This document shows positions 25,601 through 37,600 of a stretch of DNA of 64,000 nucleotides, piece after piece. The stretch comes from Sympetrum striolatum (taxonomy: Eukaryota > Arthropoda > Insecta > Odonata > Libellulidae): the NCBI GenBank assembly GCA_947579665.1, contig OX388351.1, positions 51,220,939 to 51,284,938 of the forward strand, read 5' to 3'. The notes below the pieces were generated by a model, which was not told the DNA's origin, did no database searches, and saw only the letters and a program-made list of their open reading frames with translations. Positions within the stretch are counted from its first letter, which is position 1. Each line of letters starts with the position of its first letter. Position numbers and translations under genes: made by a program.

Positions 25601-28600
25601 TTAAGATAGAATATATTTTTACAAATTAAGGCTAACCTGGTTAGCTCAAAGCGAAGTGTGGTAGTTTTAAATGAATTGTGGCTCAATAAAACCAAGATTT
25701 CTATTCCCCAATTGATCTTACATTTGACATTAAACTATAATTTGGTATTTATCTATGACATATTTGTGCACTCTTGCAACTGATGACTTCTTTGTGTTGT
25801 AGGATCATAAGGAAAATGGTAGAATGCTGCATTCCAAAGGTGATCATAAGCAGGAGAATTTGTCAGTTTATGCAGGATCTCAGGTTTGTACATTCACAGT
25901 GTTAATATCCATTCCCAGATTTTTATGTTTATTTCCTTGAATTTGGCTTGGATATAACTCTTTTGTTCCTTTTTAAAATATCATCCTACTGTTTACAGTG
26001 TGTACTTCAAGTGTTCGTGACACATGCTGCTAATGTTTTCCTCTTAGAAGTCAGCCCAGATTATCCTCTTCTATTGGAGGAACAGGTTGATACTTGTAAA
26101 AGGGTCCTTAACATTTATCGCTACATGGTCATGCACACTAGAATGGAATCTGCCACTTGGTATGTATCTCTCCCTCATCTATTCCATCCCTTGCAGTTTA
26201 GTTTATTATCGTGTTATCATGTATGTATTAGCATATATTCGGTGCCACCTGGTAATCACGTTGCCAACTAGTAATCTTACTAAATTGCAGCATATACATT
26301 AAATAAATAAATAAATATTGTGACTGCTACTTCAGTGGAGAAATAGAAGTTCATGTGATGTTTTATTTATTCATAGCAGTGCGTGCGTGTGTGTGTGCGT
26401 GTGTGTGTGTGTGTGTGCGCGCGTGCGTGTGTGTGTGTGCGCGTGCGTGTGCGTGTGTGTTTGCGTGTGTGCGCGCGTGTGTGCGTGCGTATGTGCGTGT
26501 GTGCGTGTGCGCGCGCGCGCGCGCTAGTGGGCGCTCTAACGTGAAAACTATTGATGGTATCAATACCAAACTTCATATTTAGTACTCTTTTGTGTGCTGT
26601 CAGAGTTGATTAGTTTTTGGAGTAAATCAGTTTACCGGAAGTCGAGCTTCATTCAACAAAGCTCATTTCCGGTTTTCAAAATATCTCCCTAAATATGATA
26701 TATACGTATATTGTATTACTTATAAAAGTTTTAGATAATATAATTTACTATAACTTTTGTATTTAACATATTTTTGTATCACCGGTTGATTAGGAGATAT
26801 TCGTGAAATACCGATAAACCGGAAGTAGCTGATATGTACTTTGTGGGCGCTCTAACATGAAAACCATTCATTGTATCAACACCAAATTTCATATATAGTA
26901 TTTTGGTTGGTGTCGTTAGAGTTGATTAGTTTTTGGAGTAAATCAGTTAACCGGAAGTTGAGCTTCATTCTTCAAAGCTCATTTCCGGTTTTCAAAATAT
27001 CTCCATAAATATGATATTTAGGTATATACTATTAATTACAAAGGTTTTAGAAAATGTAATTTACTATAATTTTTGTTTGAAACATATTTTTGTATCACTG
27101 ATTGTTTAGGAGGTATTCAAGAAATACTGATAAACCGGAAGTTGCTGATTATGTACTTTGTGGGCGCTCTGGGCTCTATGGGCGAAAGGCCAATTCCATC
27201 GTTTTTCATCGATCGTGCCCCGAAAAACATTATTTATAATGTTTTTGGTGTCAAAGATAATAATATATATATTAATCACTCATCTTCCAAGTTTAGATGG
27301 AATATAGAGTTCGAAATTACTGTCGTAGATAAATATTTACATCTTATATATGGAGAAAGTCATGTGCTGGCCACATCAGATTTTTTAAAAATAATTTGGG
27401 TATAAGCTTCATTTTACAGATTGGTATGCGGGTATTTGTTTATTGAAGTGTAAAAAAACTAAAGGTTGGACAACTCTCAAATATTTGCTCAAAATCACTG
27501 TGTAAATTGATGAATAAATATATATTTTTTTACTCCTTTGATTGCTAGATATGCTTTCATCATAAATATCCTTTATGATGTTCAGTTAATCTTTCACCAC
27601 TTGTCAAAAGGTTTCCACGATTCATTTCTGCTCACCTTAACATACTCTCTATCTTTGCTCTTTAATGATGGATTTATTTCTTTATGGATGGAGCTATGGA
27701 TATTCCATGTACACTCCTGGCCAAAATTAACACAGCACCTCCCTAGCGATCCTTACGGCCGGTGCTGCGTTAATTTTGGCCAGGAGTGTACATAACATAA
27801 AGTGGGATTGTTGTTTCATAAATTGATTTTGTTTTGAATAGTATGTTTTACAGTTTTTGCTGGGGTATCCAAATTATTTCACATACCTGACGAACTTTAA
27901 TCAGTAGTTTTACCATATATTTGTCTGTTTGAGGTACCCTTTTACCCAAAAAAAACTTTGGTGCTCAAATGTACCTTGCAAAAATGTTATCACCATTTAA
28001 TATGTAGTTGATATACCGTATTACATTTGTCATCATGGCTGAAGGAGACCAATGAAAGATGGGTAGATTAAAATAATCTATCTGTAAACTAAGAGACTAA
28101 TTTCCTTCTGTAAGTTTCATGAGAAATTGGTCTTTCAAATTGACCTGTTATTGATATTGAAGACCTAAATGTAACTACAATAGGTTAAATGGAGCTTAAG
28201 AGAATATTGGATGTCCATGGACATAATTTAAGAAATAAATAAAAGAATGCTATTACATGTTGCAATACAGATTTGAAAGAGTCTCATTTCCGATGGAAGT
28301 CCAGTGAGATAATGAGCATTTCTCTTTACAAATAATGACATTTTAATGTACTTATCTTTTACTAGTCTCCATCCCTGTGCTCTAAGATTTCAATTTTCTG
28401 ATTATGCCTTCTCAGTCATGGTAATGAATAATCTTTGAAGCTATGATGTGTTGAAGTCATATAAAGCGAATTATTAAACTTAAATGAATATCTTTGCTTT
28501 TGCAATGGTTTAAATGGAAGCCAAGGGTATTTTCATGATCCTTGGAATCAAAACTTCAAATCTCTGTATCATTTCAGGATTAATGAGTGATAAAATCATG

Positions 28601-31600
28601 TTATTTTCACAGCGTTGTTTCTATCTTACTATAATTTTGTCGTTTGCTTTTTCTGAAATCTTGTATAATTTTACTTTCCAGGGAACAGTTGCTTTTAGTG
28701 CTTCTTCAGATAACATCCCTCATCCTGAGTAAAACCCCACCTTCACGGAAGGAAGATACCCTAGGGGGAAAGTTAGCTCCAGCTATCTTTCAGGCAAGTA
28801 GGCTCATTTTCTTCACATAAGTAAATATCATATTTGACAGTATATAAGATGCCTTTTTCCCAAAATTATAACTCAAAAAATCACCTTGCATCTCATACGT
28901 GAAGGTTGATGTTCAATAGTGAATGCTAGTTTTACCCCTAATACTCTGTACCTATTTTCATTACATTATATTTGTATCAATTAAATTTACTCTTTTATGT
29001 AATTTTTATTATTCAATTGAAGAATTTTGGTTTCTAAAGATACATCAATACACTTTCACTTTATTATACATATCTCCTCTTTTTACTCTTATGTATTCAT
29101 TACATCATTGTACCTTACATATTACATTCTATACATAACTATAAAAATATACCCATGTATAATAAACAACTTCTTACATAAAGAATTTTAAACAGTACAT
29201 TTATATTCTAATTATTTACATAAATGCATGAAATTGCACAATTTTATTTACACAAAGCACTAACTCATTTACAAAATTAAAGTTTACATGAAGTTAACTA
29301 AAGAAAAAATAAAATAGGCAGAGAAGTGGTACTTAGTCTTTTATTGAGCAATTACATTTTTAAATCAAAATTATTTTCAATTCTTGCAAATACCCCAAAA
29401 GTTTGCCACTAAAATTTTCCTTCAGTTAAAGTAGGAAATTGTTTAATTTTTATTCCTGTTTACATCAGGCAATATTTTTATAATTTTCCCTTGTTTATAG
29501 GGTAAATCATGAAATATTTTTTCTCATATCATGATGTAGGTGTGGTATGTTAATTTTTTTAATTTTTGTTGTTTAAATTTGTCAAATTCCTGTGCGCTTT
29601 ATTCAAGGATAAATGCATATTTTAATAATATCAAGCTATGATCTTCCTTACAGACTCTTATTGTTACCTGGATTAAAGCAAACTTAAATGTTGTGATATC
29701 TGCTGATCTCTGGGACCGCTTTCTGCATGTCCTATCATCTCTAAACCAATGGGAGGAACTTGTACGGGAATGGGCGGTAAGATACACTTTAATTTGTTCA
29801 AATTCTCAATTAAATATAAGCTGTAGAACTAGTCTTCTCCTGACTAAGTTTTTTCATATTGATAATTCATATCTGCCCATTATTATCACATTATAGGTCT
29901 TTCGTTTTAATTTCCAGTAGGCTATCACGATGAAAAATAATTTCTTGCCCCATCAAAAATTAAATTATCTCTAATTCTGCAAAATTTTTCCGTTAATAAT
30001 ATTCTTGTGTAAGTAATCATACTGCTGCTACATGGTTATGGCAGAATACGATAAAAAAATCCCTTCTGTGATATTCTACTACCATCTTAAATATGAAAAT
30101 ACTTTCTTTAAGGGCTCCCGGTTAAGTAAGTAGGCTGTGCATTTGCCTTTGGTGAAAGCATTCCTGGGTTCAATTCCTGGTGGAAACCCATAACCAAAAT
30201 GACCTTAGCTGCCAAAGCACTTTTAATTATACAACTTTAACTATACTACTAAAATACTCTCAAAGAAACAATACTTTTTATCATAAGGTTTGATCAAACC
30301 TCTTTTGCAATTTCTTTCCTGTGGATAGTGGTAAATGTTTAAGCAATTTATATTAAGACAATGGATGTCATTTTCTGCTACTTGTAAATGTTTACAAAAA
30401 AATTAATTTCCTAGTTATATCAAGTGAAAAATTAGGAGATCATTGCATACCTGTACCAAATGTCATCTTAAGTGTAACTCGTGAGACACCTTTTGAGAAT
30501 TAGTGGTATAGATTCAAGAATGATATCCTAAAATAGTGTTCATTGCAGACATGCTCGTTATTGTAGTATGTTAATGTATTTCTGTTTCTTTTGTTAAGAA
30601 AACTTTGGAAACCTTGACTAGAGTTCTGGCAAGGCACGTTTATGGGCTGGATCTCACAGACTTGCCCTTGGACCGGCTAAGTGAGCAGAAAGCAAAGAAG
30701 AAGCGTGGTGGGGATGGGAGCTCTAGGTGGGCTGGGGGAGCTGATGGGGGCAACAATAGCAGCAGTTCTGCTAGGCAGAGGCGTAGAAGGAGCTCTGTTG
30801 AGGCTACTTCAAGTCAAGCATCATCCTCAATCCCTGCTCAGAATCTTTCAAGTATTCGACGCACTGAGGAAGAGGGTACCATCCCAGAAGATGTCTTCCC
30901 TGGTAATTCAAGTTAACGTTTTGCACTTTAAAAAGCACAAAATACACATTTAGAAGGGAATGGATGGTTAAATGTCCAGCTGATATTATCGTATTGTTTG
31001 TCGTCTTTAAAATATTGACATAATTTGAATTGAATTAATCCTATAAGTTAGTATAGATGAATACGGTAATACTAGTGAACTCTTTAACATCTCTTATTCT
31101 ATTTTCATTTAGTTTGGTAGTTATTTACTCATTTTTTTTTGTGATCTTATCTCTTGCTTTCCCTGATGTTCTTTACTTTTACACTAACATTTGTATTGAT
31201 TTATGTATGTGAATATGTATCTGTGTTGTTTTTGTTTACTTTTAAAATCTTTCTTAACCTGCTTTACTGTGTAAATTTAATTAACTATTTGTAGGTTTCA
31301 CACGTTTTTCACCCTTCTTGGGGGTGTTTTCCTACTGCAGTGAATATTTTTTCCTAAGCGATAACTCGGGTTTTTAAACCTGCAATGTAGTCTTCTTCAT
31401 TGTACTCTTTTTTCAAGCTATCTCTTTCTTTAAAATTTATATGACAAAGGGTTAGATTTAAGAAGAGACTTATTAGTCTCAATCTTACTCTAATAAAAGA
31501 CATATTTATTATTATTATGATATGCTTCTTTGTAAGGCATTTTACCTAAAGGTATTTCTATCAACACTCATTTGTGAAAGATTTTGAACAAAGACTAAAT

Positions 31601-34600
31601 ATTTGTATACAGATATAGATGTGCATTTTTTAGGCTTTTTTTGCGCCAATTTTGAAAGAATATCAGTGATAATAGATGCTGCTGGATGATTCTATGTTGT
31701 AAATGTTGTATCTATTTTTCCTTCATCTTAAATTTTAAAGTAAGAAAAATAGTTGTTTTCTCCTTCATTTTCATCTTCGAATACTTATTTACCAGGTTTG
31801 ATATAATATTATAATGAAAGTAGTGCAAAATTAATCTCTCGATCCACCATTGCCTTTAGGATTGTTAGTTTGTTCATAATTTGCAGTACCTGGAGAAGTT
31901 TTGAATCCATTCCCTGCAAATGAAAAGGCACTCAAGAGAAAACTTAGTGTAATCTAATAAATGTATTGAAGTTAATTAGTGAACAGTAATGGTAATGTTA
32001 TGATAGTGAACAGCAGTGAGGTAATATTACCATATATGCTGGTGTATAAGTCGACCTTTGAAGCCTAAAAAAATCTCTCAAAAACCAGGGGTCGACTTAT
32101 ACGCCGAACATAAAATTTAACCCTTTACCACTGAGGGGTAAATAGGTGATACTGCCTGCTTTATACTCGTACACAAATTCTCAATTCTCACCACAATTAT
32201 TTCTTTTGAAACTAATTTTTGGCAAGTCTACCATAGCTAATGTAGATATCACATAAAGCAAATTTCATTACGAAATACAATTGTGGCCAAGTAAAGTATG
32301 TTATGGTATGATATGTTTTCATAATAAAAGAGTTAAACTAATAAACCATTTTCATATCTTTAGCAAAATTTGACTCATATTTATTCTTTGCAAATTATAT
32401 TAATTTCTTCACATGCATTTTTATTTTATAAATATTTAATATATATTTTGATGTTTTCTTTTTACAAATGGAGATCAATAAGCACATCATGGTTTGTTTT
32501 TGTTTATATAATTGTTATGATTCAACTTTGCGTTAGGAGTTAATGGAAGCTGTTTTAACAGTGTTGTGATTTGATATTACCACGCTATATTACCATTATT
32601 TCCATAATAAATTTTTAATAACATTGTGCTTCTGTTTCGTAAAGCATTTTTATTTGTAAAGACTGAGTGATACCAATGAAAGAAACTTGTATAATAGCAG
32701 AGGCGAGAAGTTGACATTCCAGCTGAAAGAAACAATTCTAGCATCTTAATCTTATGTGGTAAATATTCCTTATGCTATCATGCATTTATGGATACTGCAG
32801 TTTTAATTCCCATAAAATAGAGCTGGGGAAGTGGTGTTACCTTATTTTTTGGGTAGACATATACACCGGCATATATGGTATACGAATAAATTAACTGATC
32901 ACTGAGTGTTGAATGAGTGATGGAAAATATAAAATGATTAGTATTATTTTTTTGCTTTTTGATGCTTTTTTACTATTGATGATTTTTGGTTTTCAATAAT
33001 GTATTTTATTTTATTATTTGCCCTCTCCTGTTTTGTCATATCTATTCATTACTTGTACATGTTATGACCATTGTGTTTGAGTTCCATTTATTCTAACTCT
33101 GCCACCTAGTGCATACCTATCCGCAGATTCATGTATGAATAATTTAATTTTACCTGCATACCAAACGGCTGATGAGTGTGTTTATTTCCTCCAGATGGCA
33201 GTCCGCCGTCTCTAATCCAAGAGAGCTCCCGTCGTCGCAGTGGCAGTGGCTCTGGCATTCTAACCCTCAGTCAGCTCGGCCAAAGTGTTGGTGGTGGCAG
33301 CCCACACCTCCAACATCCCATGCGCTATTCTCATAGTAGGGCTGCCATTTCTCATTCTTCTGTCCGACCACGTAGTGCAAGTGAGGGAGATGTTTCCTCT
33401 TTGCGCAGCAATAGTTCCTCTAGCAGATCGAGGCCATCTCCGTCCACCCTAACCACTGTACCAGGTTTGTCTATATAGTCATCTGGTGTGATTATGTTGT
33501 CAGAATTTAATTACTATAGTAATGGTATTATATTGATCAAATTGACCTTAACTCTGTGGAACTTCATCTTCAAATCTTTAAAATTTTGATGAACAACTTT
33601 GCCTTTGTTTCACAAATAATGTAACACACTACTGGTTTTGACATCTCCTTGTTAGATGTATATATATTTTCTTAATACCAGATATTTACTGGCTCAAACA
33701 TTCTGATAGCCAATCCTCTTATGTCAGTCAGACTGGCCGAAATTTAGTCACAAAAATAAAAGAATGCAAGAGGTGCCTTAAAAATGGTAACACAATATTC
33801 AAGTTGCATTTTGTAGAACATCTCCTAGCTCACTATTCCGATTATTTCCGACTGTTTTGTTTTTCAAAGGAAAAGGCAAGAGACTTGACTATCTAGAGAA
33901 ATACGAAGTTGCTAAAGAAAGGTTTGAATCACTCTTCAATAGTGCTCAAGCATCTTTTTCCTCATTCATGCTGTCCGGTCCACTACCCTAAGACTTATTG
34001 ATTTTAACCCTTTCTTGTTCTTTCCTCTCCCAATTCTTTTCCATCCTCCATATATTCTCTTTGCTTCCTTAATTTTTTATACCTGAAAATAATGTGAAGT
34101 CAAAATCTATTGTGAGCTTTATTATTTCTGGAATGAAAAATAAGTTAACCAATAATTGAATTAAAACTTATGGGTTTTGTCAATGCCATTTCAGCTGAGA
34201 CAACTTCCCAACCAAAGATGGGTAAGGTATGTACCAGAGACGAAAAATTCCTAAAAACCATGAAAAGTGATAGAGCCAAACCTCCATCAAGATACGATAA
34301 AAACTTAAAACCTTCTGCGTACTTTAACTGCAAGTCTATCATCCTGTCAAGTTGAGACAAGGGGTTGATTTCTGTTTCATTGGGAACTAGGCAAAGTTGT
34401 TTATCAATCTTGTTTCGTGATAGTGTGGTATATTTTCTACTCTTCTAGTAATGTTCAATTTTAAAGCGAATTTTTACGTTACAAGTTTTTACATTAGTAA
34501 AAATATATTCCATTGTAAGATATGGCCTAGGCAGGCAATGTTTGTCATGGTTGACTTGTGGTTTACACATTGGCTAACTAACTTCCCCAGCTGCTACCTC

Positions 34601-37600
34601 TTGCAAAATCAAATGCATTACTCATTTCACTAGCCAGGGACTGAATAACAAGTATTAATATACAGTCAATGCTAATCTAACCCCATTTGATGGCAATAAT
34701 ACCAGGGTGATTTTCTCATTGTCGTTACATAAAAATACATGGGCGTATCTCAACCAAATTATCTAAGTAATCACTAAGTAATTATTGTCACCAAAATAAT
34801 TAAATCTTTTAGGCAAAATCTAAATCATCTGCAACTTCGAAATTACTAATATAAAAAAATAAATATCCATTAGAGAGGCAAATTCTTAGAACATTTGCTC
34901 AGTTCAAGGGTTTATTGCCTCATTAATGCATTCATTTTTGGAAAGTAAATGCTTCTGGGTAAAATTCCCATTGGAAGCCATGATTTTGACCCAATGTTAA
35001 AAATTATGAAGCTACCCAAACCTATTGGTTTGGATTCCAGCAGTCCAGGAAAGCCAAAATAATTATAGATCAACTATTAATGTTACTGCTCGGCTAGGTG
35101 ATAGCTCTACCGGTTATTGACTATGAATTTATTTATTTTATGGTATTCAACATCGACATTCTTGCAAATGGAAATGAATCAAAGGAACAAAGAGCAGAGT
35201 AATCCTAGATATGCAAACAAATATTACCAACTTTCTCAAGTTCAGTCTCTAAGTTAACAGCAACTTTATGTATAATATTAAATAAAAATATTAAGTAATA
35301 ATATTTACTACTGTCTCTAGAGGTATTATGATATCATTCAATTTTAATACTTCTTAAATGTAGGCTTTGAAGACTGTAGAGCATTGCTGGACATGAGAAA
35401 CTTAATGTGTCTCCTTGATTTAACCACAAATCTCATTCCTGAACTATAACTTACACTAATAAGCATGTAAAATACCACAAATCAAATTAGTAATTTAGAA
35501 AATGGCAATTATATGGTGGCATTGATATACCTTAATCTTTTCTTTTTCAAGTACTACCTTCTTCTGTTGAACGGGAGGTAGAAAGAATATTAGCCTGCCC
35601 TCAATCTGCTTCAAATCATATTCCAAATGCACAACTGCTGAATAGGAAATCTCATTCGTTGGATTCTTTGCTTGGCCCCAGAGGTGAGTTTTGTATTATT
35701 AGAGTCGCTGAGCTTATTAAAACAAAAGTAATCTAATGAATGATGGTTTTATCATCAATACTTATGTGTATTGAAGAGTTTATTCTTTGATATTCTTATC
35801 ATAAAATTCACACTTTGAAAGTATTATTGTTCATTGTTATTCTCCTTAAACAGATAAAATTAAAAAATTGAATTGAAACATTATATAATTCAAAGGAGTT
35901 ATTAAACACATTGAAGTAGCTATCTCTATATCAATATATAAGGTGACCTTTTGGAAAACTTGATGTACTAATTAGTTGTATGTTTTCATATAAGTTAATT
36001 TTGTTTAAGTAATACTCTGGTTTGGCTCGAGGAACCTTTCAAATCTTAATTAAAAAGCCTCATTATCATGTATTCGTAAATGAATAATCACAAAAGATAT
36101 TTTCAGTGATTTGAACCTGCTCATTGGATCTAATTTTAATGTCTCTCTAATTCTTTTAATTTATTTTAACTTTTGGGTTCTCATGTAGCCAATGTCAGTG
36201 TTTTTGCATAGAAAAAGCATTAGCTAACAGCTGTCAATTTGTAGGGAAAACTTGAAGGGTAAAAGAAGGTTGTTGTGATCCATAACTCAATTGCTTTTTG
36301 ATTTTCAGCTGGAACTCCTCTTCGTTTCTGTGAATCTGAAGGTCCGACAAGGTCTCCATCTCCCTCTCCTTCAAGTGGAATAGAAAGTAATTCAATCAAA
36401 GATTCCCCAATGCAAATTGATGTTGTGGGAGCTGATGCCACCAGCACAGGTAAAACTAATCATTCATTTTATACACTTCGTTTTCTTATTATTACTCAAA
36501 AATAACGTACCATCTAATGTAATGCACACCCCAAAATTTGAGTGTCGGAAATAGAAAAATTATATCACCAACCTAAAGACTTGTGGTCACCCCATTCACA
36601 GCACTGTATACGTGTTTATTATACACATATATGGTGCCATATATAGTCACATACATACATTGTATATATATACATACTTGCACTGTATATATTTACATAT
36701 GTACACTGTATACAATATGATGTTAGTCATCTATGCCAAAAGTCCTACTTAAATGCACTTGTTAAACAATTCAAAATCGATTTAAAAAGTTTGCTGGGTT
36801 AGCTGATTCCATCTCAATTATAAATGATCGACCAACAGTTTAGTCTGTAGTCTTTTGGGGTCTTACAGTGAAAACAAAAGTTCCACCACCACCATTCCAC
36901 CAAAAACATTGGTGGAATGTTTGACGAGTTACCTGGAACCGTGGTGAGCCAACGATGTAGCAGGCCTTGCACTACAGTTCCTGTGCAGGAGTAGTATTGT
37001 GCCTGAATCTATATCACTGTCTAATTTCGAGCTGAAAAATACCCAAAAGGGTGCATGTTATTTTTGAGTGGATACGGTATGTGTTATTCTAAATACAAGC
37101 CTTGGAGTACTGTCCATATTTCCTTGCTCATAAGTCACACTATTTTGACTCCAAATGTGGTCTCTAATTGGCCTACATCTCATGGGCCAAGAGTAAGCAA
37201 GTCCTTTGAAATTCAAGTAGACTCTCTGGGAAACATCCTATGTTCAATTTGAGTATGCTGCATTCAAACTAACAAACTTAGGAAACACACCCAATTTAGG
37301 ACATATATGAGGCTTGTACAGAAAGTAAGTGTACTGAATTTTTGAAGGTTACAAAAATTTTTATTTGAAGAAAATAATTACCTGGTTACATTAGTACATA
37401 TGTAAGCTATTATTCAACATAGTCGCCATTCCTCTCAATGCAGATGGTAAACCGGGGTATTAATCTTTTGATGCCTTTCTTGAAGAAGTTTCCCGCCAAA
37501 CCCTTCGTCTACTTCTCCACCTCCCCCTTCACCTCCTCGTCTGTTGAAAACCTTTTTCCACCCATGTGCAGCTTCATGGAGGTAAAGAGATAGTAATCTG

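Noticed and set aside
26355..26582. Cys/Val/Arg- and His/Thr-rich open frames on both strands
   Set aside because: They are translations of the GT/GC microsatellite.
31887..31956. Possible extra RALGAPA1 exon after TTTGCAG reading [19 protein letters not shown] in phase with exon 15
   Set aside because: It soon meets a stop (TAA) in that phase, the only in-phase donor (A|GTGTAA) is weak, and the peptide matches nothing in the family. Exon 15 joins exon 16 cleanly without it.
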